Below, piece after piece: positions 25,418 to 32,548 of a stretch of 45,785 bases of DNA. Location: the NCBI GenBank assembly GCA_023436495.1, contig JAEZIT010000049.1, positions 1-45,785 on the forward strand. The letters are read 5' to 3'. The notes under the pieces were generated by a model. The model was not told where the DNA came from and ran no database searches. It was given only the letters and a program-made list of their open reading frames with translations. Made by a program: the position numbers and the translations under genes. How positions within the stretch are numbered: position 1 is the stretch's first letter; each line of letters starts with the position of its first letter. The stretch comes from Acidobacteriota bacterium (GTDB lineage Bacteria; Acidobacteriota; Blastocatellia; Pyrinomonadales; Pyrinomonadaceae).

Positions 25418-26410
25418 CTACTTCGTCACGGTAATTTCGCGCGTGGTCGAGTTATAGCCGCCGTTGTCGACGATGTTACCGTCCTTGTCTACGAGCTCGA
25501 GCTTGATGCTGTGTTTACCGTTGGTCCAGCCGCTTAACCAAACCGGTGCCCATTTTTCGATATATTGCGGCGTTCCGCCGTCAACCGAATAACGCACGCG
25601 GTATTCGCCGCCGTCGCCCTGGAGCTTGGCGTTTGCAAGCCAAAAATCAATCATGATCGCGTCCGCATCCGCTCCCTTGTATTCGCCCTTCGGCCGGCTG
25701 TAGGTGAGCAGCGGCTTCGCAGGATCGACATTACCGGCGGTGCTGGACTGCATGTCCTTGCCTTCGGGTGTGGCGGCTGCGTTGGCGTTTGCTGTTATAT
25801 TGGCGGCCATATTTGCATTGCTGTTAGCATTTGCGTTGGACATCGGCTGGCCACTGTTCGTTGTTGCGGGTTTTGTCGTGTCGGCGCCGCCGTTCTTTAC
25901 GGTAAATTTCACCATCTGGAATGCGCCCTCGTTCTTGTAGCTTTCGTGCCACGGACGCGACGGGAAAACGCGGAGCGTGTGTTCGCCGTCGGCGACGTTG
26001 CGAAGCTCGAACTCACTGTCCAGATTGTAATAAGCTTCATACGGCTGATTATCGAGGATCACGTGTATGTGATTTCCCATCTTCGTGGCGGGGTCCATGC
26101 CGGGCATATATCCTTTGAGATCGCCGGAAATGTTCAGCTTCACCTTTACGGTCGAGCTCGAAACAGTTGCGTTCACTGCAGGTTCGACGATCCTAAGCGT
26201 AGGAGCCGCCTTGTCCTGCTCACCCCGTGCTGCCATCATGTCCTTGATCTTCTGCGGCGTGTCCGTGACCGTCAGGTTCTGTGCCGCTGGGCTGGCGTTT
26301 TCGTTTGCGGTGTTCGCATTCGCCGTGTTGGAATTATTTGCTGTCGGGGCCGTGCAGGCCGAAAATGCCGCGCACACCGCAAGTGCGATCGTAAGTTTGG
26401 TAAATTTCAT
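25418..26410 (-). CDS. Lipoprotein with two Ig-like domains and an Asn/Ala-rich linker
   Basis: A 330-aa protein with a lipoprotein signal peptide: basic MKFTK, hydrophobic core, lipobox FSAC with Cys19, so it is probably lipid-anchored in the envelope. After an Asn/Thr/Ala-rich stretch comes a beta-rich domain (about 70-160: LRIVEPAVNATVSSSTVKVK and GEHTLRVFPSRPWHESYKNEG), a second Asn/Ala linker (about 170-205) and a second domain (about 220-330: DAIMIDFWLANAKLQ and TNGKHSIKLELVDKDGNIVD). The two domains share the G-x-H-(T/S)-(L/I) strand pattern, suggesting an internal duplication. Strong Shine-Dalgarno (GGAGG). No catalytic motif is seen; function unknown. Confidence 0.72.
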   Translation of the reverse strand: MKFTKLTIALAVCAAFSACTAPTANNSNTANANTANENASPAAQNLTVTDTPQKIKDMMAARGEQDKAAPTLRIVEPAVNATVSSSTVKVKLNISGDLKGYMPGMDPATKMGNHIHVILDNQPYEAYYNLDSEFELRNVADGEHTLRVFPSRPWHESYKNEGAFQMVKFTVKNGGADTTKPATTNSGQPMSNANANSNANMAANITANANAAATPEGKDMQSSTAGNVDPAKPLLTYSRPKGEYKGADADAIMIDFWLANAKLQGDGGEYRVRYSVDGGTPQYIEKWAPVWLSGWTNGKHSIKLELVDKDGNIVDNGGYNSTTREITVTK

Positions 26411-26520
26411 AATAACCCTCCTGTTAATTTGCTTTAGAACCGGCCCTTTTGTGAATAGCTTTCACGCGCGGCCGCAAACCGTGCAATTAAAATAAACACT
26501 CGCCATTAGGCTGAAACCAC

Positions 26521-27189
26521 TTATTTTGAGAGGGCTTCCGCCTTGGTCTCCATGTATCCGAAAACATCGTTAAAATTCTTGATCAACTTATCTTCGACTT
26601 CGGTCATGTTGATGTCCCGGCCGAGCAGTTTTTCCATCGATGTTACCGGTTCGCCCTCGCAGGCGATTATCCAGTTGTAATAACTCAAGTCCGTGCTGAC
26701 GTTCAGCGCAAATCCGTGGGTGGTGACCCAACGTTTAATATGGACGCCGATAGCGGCGATCTTCCCGTCCGATGTATGCACGCCCGTCAGCCCTTCGATC
26801 CTGAATGCATCGATCCCGAAATCGCGCACAGTACGGATCAGTACTTCTTCAAGATCCCGGACGTATTTATGGACATCCTCGCGATCCGGTGAAAGGCTTA
26901 TAACCGGATAGCCGACTATCTGGCCGATGCCGTGATAAGTCACCTTGCCGCCGCGGTTTATCTCAAAAACCTCAACACCAAGCGAACGGAGCATTTCCGC
27001 CGTTGCGAGCACACCGCCGGGGTTTGCCCTGCGGCCGACCGTAAATGTATGCGGATGTTCCAGCAGCAGCAGATAATCGCGGCCCCGTCTTTCGATCACG
27101 TCCCGCTCGAGCTCTGATTGCAGTGCAAGCGACGACGCATAATCCGCGCGCCCAAGGCGTCGAACTTCAAGACTCCGTTTTTGCATCAT
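26521..27189 (-). CDS. lipB: Octanoyl-[ACP]:protein transferase LipB
   Basis: Transfers octanoate from ACP to lipoyl domains, the first step of de novo lipoylation. The 222-aa protein shows the family motifs LLLEHPHTFTVGRRANPGG, EINRGGKVTYHGIGQIVGYP and KIAAIGVHIKRWVTTHGFALN with the catalytic Lys. The catalytic Cys lies in IIACEGEPVTSMEKLLGR; here the loop between Cys and VTS is about two residues shorter than the usual C-G-I type and reads CEGEP. Two ATGs in a row start the gene; the second lies 7 nt after a TATCAT, which could make it leaderless. lipA is not in the window. Confidence 0.9.
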   Translation of the reverse strand: MMQKRSLEVRRLGRADYASSLALQSELERDVIERRGRDYLLLLEHPHTFTVGRRANPGGVLATAEMLRSLGVEVFEINRGGKVTYHGIGQIVGYPVISLSPDREDVHKYVRDLEEVLIRTVRDFGIDAFRIEGLTGVHTSDGKIAAIGVHIKRWVTTHGFALNVSTDLSYYNWIIACEGEPVTSMEKLLGRDINMTEVEDKLIKNFNDVFGYMETKAEALSK

Positions 27190-27195
27190 ATATAT

Positions 27196-27209
27196 GATAA
27201 AATTTTATC
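27196..27209. repeat. 14-bp perfect palindrome in the lipB divergent region
   Basis: GATAAAATTTTATC lies in the 46-nt gap between two divergent genes and overlaps plausible -10 elements of both (TATCAT towards lipB). It could be a shared operator, or just an AT-rich promoter core. Confidence 0.35.
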
Positions 27210-27235
27210 TATCATTTTAACAACACGGGACTTTT

Positions 27236-28024
27236 ATGAAGACAATCAGGGTTTTATTGATATTTGCAGTGGCCATTTTGGGAGCGGTCGGAACGGTTGA
27301 AGCTCAGCGCACGCGGAGGAATACCCCCAGAAAGCCGGCGGTCAAGCCGACGCCTAAACCAACTCCGATCCCAATGGAGGTACGGCAGGCCCGAGAGACA
27401 GTTGCAAATCAAAGGGCAAATGTGAATCTATTCGTGGATAAGGTTGCCCCCATTGCGGTCAGCATCGAAACGCTCGACCGGGAAGCAAAGGCCAAGCGGC
27501 TGAGAAAGGAAGTCGTGGACGGCAACGAGGCGAATAAAAAGAAATTGCTCGAATCCTTTAGAAATATGAGGGTCGGCCTCGTGAATTTGGAGAATGAATT
27601 CAGATCAAAACCCAGCCTCAGAAAATACCTGCCACAACTGGAGGGGATCGCGGCCTTAAGTACTCAGGCGGAAGATTCAGCCCTGGCTGGGAGATTCGTT
27701 GATGCCCGAACGCCGCTGGTGACGGTATCGACAAAACTTTCCGATACACTGGCATCGATGCCGGCTTCGCCGGGTGCAGCCACAGCAACGCCGCTTCGGG
27801 CTTCATCAACCGCCGCGCCCGCGCGGACATCTAACGTAAGTTCTTCCGGTGCGAATACGGCTTTACGCATTGGAATGACACAGCCGGAAGCGGTCGCCAG
27901 TTGGGGCGAGCCGCTAAACAAAAGACGCACACAGTCAGGGTCGCGCATCACAGAGGTTTGGACCTATTCCAACAACCGCACCCTTTACTTCGTAAACGGC
28001 AAATTGACGAATATATTGCAGTAA
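27236..28024 (+). CDS. Secreted protein with SmpA/OmlA-like C-terminal motif
   Basis: A 262-aa protein with a signal peptide (about 1-23, ending VEAQ), then a basic Pro/Lys/Thr-rich segment (RNTPRKPAVKPTPKPTPIP), a helical charged domain (about 45-170) and a Ser/Ala-rich linker. The C-terminal 55 residues (about 205-262: ALRIGMTQPEAVASWGEPL, WTYSNNRTLYFVNGKLTNIL) match the short repeat-like pattern of SmpA/OmlA/BamE-type domains: G-M-(T/S)-x2-E-(V/A), W-G-x-P, then beta strands. That resemblance is a pattern reading, not a proven homology. Function unknown; probably periplasmic. Converges with the redoxin gene 22 nt downstream. Confidence 0.6.
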   Translation: MKTIRVLLIFAVAILGAVGTVEAQRTRRNTPRKPAVKPTPKPTPIPMEVRQARETVANQRANVNLFVDKVAPIAVSIETLDREAKAKRLRKEVVDGNEANKKKLLESFRNMRVGLVNLENEFRSKPSLRKYLPQLEGIAALSTQAEDSALAGRFVDARTPLVTVSTKLSDTLASMPASPGAATATPLRASSTAAPARTSNVSSSGANTALRIGMTQPEAVASWGEPLNKRRTQSGSRITEVWTYSNNRTLYFVNGKLTNILQ

Positions 28025-28046
28025 TTCTTAAGTGTCGGAGGCGAAC

Positions 28047-28706
28047 TTACGGCCGTAGAAGCTCGACAGCTTTCTTGTCAGGTTCGCAGATCTCATCATT
28101 CCGGGCGGATCGTAGCTTATTTTCGTCGGCTGCCAAACCAAGCCTTCCACGGATGAATTCCTCAACCTCTGCCCGGATCAACTCTCCGTTTACGACAAAG
28201 GCCTTTCGAGTCAGAATGTCCCCGTTTTTCTCGATCTTTCCCGGCTCAAGGAATATGTACCATGGCGAGCCCCAGTTTCGCGTGTCGCCGGTCTGTTTTC
28301 GATATTCAAAATGCTGCGTCTGTTGTTTGGCGGAACGTGCGTCCGATTCGTAAACAATTGGAAAGGTGAGTTTATATTGGCCGATATGCGTTTTCATTGA
28401 CGCGACCGGATCGTATTCGCCGACGCCGATGACGCCAAAGCCTTTGTCTTTGTAGCGCTGGAAAAGATCCTGTACGAACGCGACATCATGCTTCCAGTTC
28501 GGGCACCACGGTGCAAAATAAGCAACCATTACGAGCTTTTTGCCCTTCAACTGGTCCCGGAGCGAGGTTTCCGCTTCGCTTTCCACGGACTTGTAGACCC
28601 AATTTTTGTACGCGATGTCCTTTTCGACCAACGGCGACTGCTCATTCTGTGCGAAACCTCCGGTAAAACCGAAGAAAAGCACGACAACGACGAGTAATTT
28701 CTTCAT
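28047..28706 (-). CDS. Secreted thioredoxin-fold (TlpA/redoxin-like) protein lacking the CxxC pair
   Basis: A 219-aa protein with a signal peptide (about 1-19, ending GFAQ) and a thioredoxin-like core (about 45-150): LRDQLKGKKLVMVAYFAPWCPNWKHDVAF, then KGFGVIGVGEYDP and LTFPIVYES with the cis-Pro region FPIV. The usual WCxxC active site reads WCPNW, so only one Cys remains at the helix N-terminus. This resembles peroxiredoxin-like one-Cys arrangements, or a protein that lost reductase activity. The C-terminal 70 residues extend the fold (IRAEVEEFIRGRLG). GGAGA precedes the ATG. Located alone on the minus strand. Confidence 0.72.
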   Translation of the reverse strand: MKKLLVVVVLFFGFTGGFAQNEQSPLVEKDIAYKNWVYKSVESEAETSLRDQLKGKKLVMVAYFAPWCPNWKHDVAFVQDLFQRYKDKGFGVIGVGEYDPVASMKTHIGQYKLTFPIVYESDARSAKQQTQHFEYRKQTGDTRNWGSPWYIFLEPGKIEKNGDILTRKAFVVNGELIRAEVEEFIRGRLGLAADENKLRSARNDEICEPDKKAVELLRP

Positions 28707-28789
28707 TAAATATCTCCGAGAACAAGACTAACGATTCAGATGCGTCAATACAAACAGATTCTGCCCCGAATTCATGGCATCAGACGATT

Positions 28790-29302
28790 TTAATCACCGG
28801 CCGCGTGTATCAGAACCGGCCGCTTCCGGCGGAACCAATAAGCGACATTCAAATATAACCCGGTCGCGGCCGATGAAGCTGCTAGAGCCGAAAACAGTAT
28901 CAGCAGCGGCACCTGCCAGTCGCCGGCGAAGAAATAAAAATGAGCCTGGCGGAAGAACCGTGTTTTCCATGTCGGTGGAGCCGAAAATGTCGCCAAACCG
29001 GTTTCGGCATCGATAAAGATCGAATCGGCCCCCATTCCGCCGATCGCCTGATAGTGCGGCCGCCCGTCCTTCATCAGCAGCGTCAGCGCCGTCACGGGAA
29101 GTTCGCGGCCGGCTAGCTCGCTTGCTCCGCGAAGAGCATCGGCAGGCGAGACGCGGACCGCAGCGGCGTCGATCTTCTCGATATTTCCGCCTTCGACCGT
29201 GTTCGGGATCGCGTATAGCAATCCGCTCAATGACCATGCCAGCACCGGTATCGACACAACCATGCCGAGCAGCAGATGAAGCTTGTAGATGATTCTTCGC
29301 AT
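28790..29302 (-). CDS. Short PepSY-domain inner-membrane protein
   Basis: A 170-aa protein with a membrane helix at the N-terminus (about 8-30: LHLLLGMVVSIPVLAWSLSGLL), a periplasmic PepSY-like domain (about 45-115, with DALRGASELAG and HYQAIGGMGADSIFIDAETG) and a C-terminal membrane helix (about 128-155) ending in RRKRPVL. The HLLLG-type His and the pattern LSGLLY recall PepSY_TM iron-reductase-associated proteins, but the four-helix version is usually 350-500 aa. This one is a reduced form with two helices. Role in metal or heme reduction is possible, not shown. Confidence 0.6.
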   Translation of the reverse strand: MRRIIYKLHLLLGMVVSIPVLAWSLSGLLYAIPNTVEGGNIEKIDAAAVRVSPADALRGASELAGRELPVTALTLLMKDGRPHYQAIGGMGADSIFIDAETGLATFSAPPTWKTRFFRQAHFYFFAGDWQVPLLILFSALAASSAATGLYLNVAYWFRRKRPVLIHAAGD

Positions 29303-29359
29303 AGGTTTTACAATTAATACCTAAGAAGTATAATTATTCGAGGAGACCTATTTCCAATA

Positions 29360-29788
29360 ATGACCGAGCAATTTACCGTTTCAGACATTTTTCGGCGTGC
29401 GCTTGAGATAAGAAAAGCGAACGCGAATACCTCTTTCGCTGATATGCGTGCGCAGATCGTGCGTGAATTCGAAGGAAAACCCTTTCCGTCGACCGCAATG
29501 CTGACGATTCCCGAATACGATAATATTGCACCGGAAGAAGATTGGACCGCCGGCCTGCCGGTCGTGCTTCGCGGTATCCAGACCGAAGATTGGAAGGAGA
29601 TCGCACAGGGAATAATGATCAGTCTCGAACAAGTCGAGAACTATCCGAAACAGTCGCTTCGCGAAGATGCGCCGGAAAAGGAATGGCGAAACAGGCAACG
29701 CGGCATAGTGGAGGCGGAAGAGAAGAACTTGCAGAAATGGATGCCGGAAGAGCTGATGGAACTGGCAAAACGCAACACTAAGAATTAA
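29360..29788 (+). CDS. Hypothetical cytoplasmic protein, 142 aa
   Basis: I do not recognise the family. The 142-aa protein is acidic and helical without signal peptide or membrane segment: a helix-rich N-terminus (MTEQFTVSDIFRRALEIRKA), a short Pro-containing middle (PFPSTAMLTIPEYDNIAPEE) and a charged Glu/Lys-rich C-terminus. GAGGAG about 14 nt upstream and a terminator directly after it support a real single gene. Codon use matches its neighbours. Confidence 0.6.
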   Translation: MTEQFTVSDIFRRALEIRKANANTSFADMRAQIVREFEGKPFPSTAMLTIPEYDNIAPEEDWTAGLPVVLRGIQTEDWKEIAQGIMISLEQVENYPKQSLREDAPEKEWRNRQRGIVEAEEKNLQKWMPEELMELAKRNTKN

Positions 29789-29797
29789 AAACGATCG

Positions 29798-29817
29798 GGG
29801 CCGGCAACGGCCCTTTT
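29798..29817 (+). terminator. Compact terminator with GCAA tetraloop
   Basis: GGGCCG-GCAA-CGGCCC followed by TTTT, 10 nt after the stop of the 142-aa gene. It touches the stop codon of the convergent MBL gene. Confidence 0.65.
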
Positions 29818-30584
29818 CATATGTCGATCGTCAGACCGTCGAATGCCTGGATCACATCGCACATCGGATCGAACCTCGCGACAATCTCGTCAAAATCAAC
29901 TTCATCCCATTCGGAATATAGGTGCGTTAGAACCGTTCGTTTCGGCGCCGCGTAACGGATCAAATGCACTGCTTCGGCCAGTTCCAGGTGTGTCGCAACC
30001 GGCTTGTCCTTTACGAAGGAGCATTCCATCAACAACAGGTCGACCGAACGCGCAAACGCGCCCACTGTCATCGAAAATCCCGTGTCGGATGTGTAAACCA
30101 TCGTCTTACCGTTCGGCGCCATGAGATGAAGAGCAAGGCTCGATTCGATATGCGGGATCGATGCGGCGACGGATTCGAGGCCGTCAATCAACGTAAATTT
30201 TTCTAGCGGCTCGACCTCGAAGATCTCAAGCGGGAAAGGCTGTTTGAATAGCTTATAATCGTTAGCTCCATCGAAAGCCTCGATCAGGGCGCGCAGCCCT
30301 TTAGCGCCGAATATCTTCAGCGGTTTTATCCGCGTCTGCGTATCTTTTGCGTAACGTGTTGCGAACAGATACGGTGCCAGGCCACCGACATGATCAAGAT
30401 GAAAATGCGAGATCCAGATGGCGTCAAGCCCTGGCCAATCAAGGTTTTCCTGTGCCATTCGATGCAGCGCCGAAGCAGAGCAGTCGAGCAGGACCGAGCC
30501 CGCCGAAGTTTCCAGCCAGTATGCGGAACTACTTCGCTTCGGATGGAGCTCCGACGTGCCTGAACCGAGGACCGTTAGCTTCAT
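29817..30584 (-). CDS. MBL-fold metallohydrolase, RNase Z-like
   Basis: A 255-aa cytoplasmic metallo-beta-lactamase-fold hydrolase. The metal-binding motif is SHFHLDHVGG (H-x-H-x-D-H, about 58-67); further ligands are the Asp in YTSDTGF (about 166) and the late His in VLTHLYSEWD (about 222). The N-terminal LGSGTSELHPKRSSSAYWLE is typical of the RNase Z/ElaC-like and AtsA-like group, but the exosite insertion of tRNase Z is missing, so a hydrolase of unknown substrate (phosphodiester or lactone) is the safe reading. No clear Shine-Dalgarno precedes the ATG. Confidence 0.78.
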   Translation of the reverse strand: MKLTVLGSGTSELHPKRSSSAYWLETSAGSVLLDCSASALHRMAQENLDWPGLDAIWISHFHLDHVGGLAPYLFATRYAKDTQTRIKPLKIFGAKGLRALIEAFDGANDYKLFKQPFPLEIFEVEPLEKFTLIDGLESVAASIPHIESSLALHLMAPNGKTMVYTSDTGFSMTVGAFARSVDLLLMECSFVKDKPVATHLELAEAVHLIRYAAPKRTVLTHLYSEWDEVDFDEIVARFDPMCDVIQAFDGLTIDI

Positions 30585-30638
30585 AGGTACATTCTATCAG
30601 AAGGCTGCGGCTTGCCGGACTGTGATAAATTAGGCTAT

Positions 30639-31373
30639 ATGAGGGAAATAGATATACTTGCGATATTCGCGCATCCGGACGACGTCGAACTCGCCGTTGG
30701 GGGTACGCTGCTGAAAATGAAGCACCTCGGTTATAGGACGGGTGCTCTGGACGTTACCCAAGGGGAAATGGGCACCCGCGGTACGGTCGAAGGTCGAGCC
30801 CTCGAATCTCTTGACGCAGCACGGATACTGAAACTTGACGTTCGTGACAATCTTGGACTCGCCGACGGGCACGTTTTCGCGGATGACGCATCGCGGACGA
30901 AACTGGTTCGGGTACTGCGGGAATTGAAACCGAAAGTGATCCTGACGCACCAGGACGGCGATCCGCATCCCGACCACAATCACATTGTGCAACTGGTCCG
31001 CGAATCCGCACGATTGGCGAACATGCGGAGATACGATCCGAATTCGGGCGGCGAAGCGATACCGGTGCCGATCGTGGCGCACAGCGTATTCTCAAGGACC
31101 TTGCTTCCGTCATTTGTCGTCGATATTTCCGAATTTCTGGACGAGAAAATGGCAGCGATACGCGCGCACCGGTCTCAATTTTACGACCCCAATTCGACCG
31201 ACCCGGAAACCAGGCTCTCCAGCGAATCCTTTCTCGACGAGCTGGAGAACCGCTCTCGGTACTTTGGTTCGCTAATTGAAGCGGCCGCGGGCGAACCTTT
31301 TTATGTCCGCGAAGCACTAAATATAGATGATCCGATCGACCTTCTCACCAGGCCGATGAACCTGTATTCATAG
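30639..31373 (+). CDS. bshB1: Bacillithiol biosynthesis deacetylase BshB1
   Basis: A zinc-dependent LmbE-type N-deacetylase that removes acetate from GlcNAc-malate to give GlcN-malate, the second step of bacillithiol synthesis. The 244-aa protein has the metal site AHPDDVELAVGG (H-P-D-D, about 11-22), the family signature GEMGTRGTVEGR, and the second metal His in HPDHNHIVQL (about 117-126). RSQFYDPN-type residues near the C-terminus are characteristic of BshB1 rather than MshB. Start ATG 30639 places the conserved N-terminus correctly. The bshA and bshC genes are not in the window. A bacillithiol-using cell is implied; Acidobacteriota often carry this set. Confidence 0.9.
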   Translation: MREIDILAIFAHPDDVELAVGGTLLKMKHLGYRTGALDVTQGEMGTRGTVEGRALESLDAARILKLDVRDNLGLADGHVFADDASRTKLVRVLRELKPKVILTHQDGDPHPDHNHIVQLVRESARLANMRRYDPNSGGEAIPVPIVAHSVFSRTLLPSFVVDISEFLDEKMAAIRAHRSQFYDPNSTDPETRLSSESFLDELENRSRYFGSLIEAAAGEPFYVREALNIDDPIDLLTRPMNLYS

Positions 31374-31391
31374 AGTCGATACGCGTCAAAG

Positions 31392-31400
31392 TGGTATAAT
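31392..31400 (+). promoter_or_regulatory. Extended -10 promoter for a probably leaderless gene
   Basis: TGGTATAAT is a perfect extended -10 element and ends 9 nt before the ATG at 31410. No Shine-Dalgarno lies between. Transcription should start within 0-4 nt of the ATG. Confidence 0.6.
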
Positions 31401-31409
31401 CCTGCGTTT

Positions 31410-32228
31410 ATGAATGTTCTCGCACCGGAAGAGATCGAACTTAACAAAAAGAAAGGCCTTTTGGATCGGCTGAAAGACCGCCTTGCCGATCGCGAAGAAG
31501 AGATGGCAGATCTGCGTGCGGAATTGGAACAGTTCGAGGCGCAGTATACGATGGAGGTCGGCAGGCTATATGCCGACCTTGACGAGATCGATGCACAGAT
31601 CGCTGCGGAAGAGGTAAAGCTAAACCCCGAGGACGAAGAGATCAAACGGAAAGCTGAAGAAGCCCGGCATCGCGCCGAAGCATCGGCCGCGCAGGCGGAC
31701 GAGGAAAACTGGCAGGCATGTACATTTAAATGGCAGCCGACCGCCGAGGCAAAAAAGGTCTATCACAAGCTCGCACGAATGATCCACCCCGACCTTGCGC
31801 TCGACACTGAAGAACGCGAGCGGCGTCACGGATTGATGGCGAAACTGAACGACGCTTATTCCGCCGGCGACCAGAATCTCCTAAATAAGCTCGTTGAAGA
31901 ATATCGCGACAGCCCGGATCTGATAAAGGGGGATTCGATCGGTGATGAGCTGATCCGCGCGATCAGGCAGATATCACAGGTAAAGGCACGGTTGGCCGAA
32001 CTCCGTGAGGAAAAGCTGACTGCGGAATTATCCGAGCTCTTCTTGCTGCGTGAAAAGGTGCGGTCTGAAATGCTCGAGGGGCGAAATCTCCTAAGACAGA
32101 TGGCCGAGCGAACCAAGACCCATATCAAAAAAGCTGAACGCCGCCTTACTAACCTCAAAAATGCCAATGTCTCAGAGACGTTGGACGCAGACGAGCGCTA
32201 TGGCCTGAATGTCTCGGCATTTCGATGA
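31410..32228 (+). CDS. J-domain protein embedded in coiled coils
   Basis: A 272-aa cytoplasmic protein. Residues 1-105 are a strongly charged coiled coil (LNKKKGLLDRLKDRLADREE). Residues about 112-150 hold the core of a J domain: helix II AKKVYHKLARMIHPD with the invariant HPD, then helix III HGLMAKLNDAYSAGD. The helix I motif of normal J domains (Y-x-x-L-G) is missing. A second coiled coil fills about 190-260. The HPD loop suggests interaction with a DnaK-type Hsp70 (known for the family); the coiled coils suggest oligomerisation or client scaffolding (inference). It has its own extended -10 promoter and looks leaderless. Confidence 0.75.
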   Translation: MNVLAPEEIELNKKKGLLDRLKDRLADREEEMADLRAELEQFEAQYTMEVGRLYADLDEIDAQIAAEEVKLNPEDEEIKRKAEEARHRAEASAAQADEENWQACTFKWQPTAEAKKVYHKLARMIHPDLALDTEERERRHGLMAKLNDAYSAGDQNLLNKLVEEYRDSPDLIKGDSIGDELIRAIRQISQVKARLAELREEKLTAELSELFLLREKVRSEMLEGRNLLRQMAERTKTHIKKAERRLTNLKNANVSETLDADERYGLNVSAFR

Positions 32229-32546
32229 TCGCGATCGATTTAATAGGCGCTTTATACAGCTAAACTCCACTATTTTACAGGGCGAAACCACCTAAATGGA
32301 TAATTTTTTCGCGGTTCAAAAAAATCTCTTGACATAGAATATAACTTGTGTCAATTTCGTACAAAATAACCCTTAAAATTCGACCTATGGACATGTTAGC
32401 CAAGATTCTCAACGACGGTAAACTGTCCGGATTTACTTGTGACAATTGAAAGTATTGGGAATGGTTCGAGTTTCGCGGCCGGCTGCTCCACGTAGTCGGC
32501 GCGAAAACAGAGGGAGACGGTGTGGGAGACGTCTCCCTCCTTTTCT
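32229..32546. other. Gene-free stretch with inverted repeat, mini-ORF and terminator
   Basis: 318 nt without a recognised gene. It holds TTGACA...TGTCAA (32329-32354, inverted half-sites 14 nt apart), an AT-rich block with several weak -10-like hexamers, and a 20-codon ORF (32387-32449, MDMLAKILNDGKLSGFTCDN) without Shine-Dalgarno. It ends in a strong terminator. A short non-coding RNA or leader peptide transcript of about 150-200 nt is possible. I cannot assign it to a known RNA family. Confidence 0.4.
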
Positions 32547-32548
32547 TT
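32510..32548. terminator. Terminator at the end of the gene-free stretch
   Basis: GAGGGAGACG (32510-32519) pairs with CGTCTCCCTC (32530-32539), 10 bp, followed by CTTTTCTTT. The minus strand also ends in a T-rich run, so it can also stop the convergent flavoprotein transcript. Confidence 0.7.

Noticed and set aside
25565..26437. 290-codon open frame on the plus strand opposite the lipoprotein gene
   Set aside because: It is the antisense shadow of the lipoprotein: Cys/His/Arg-rich without domains, while the minus strand has a signal peptide, lipobox and strong Shine-Dalgarno.
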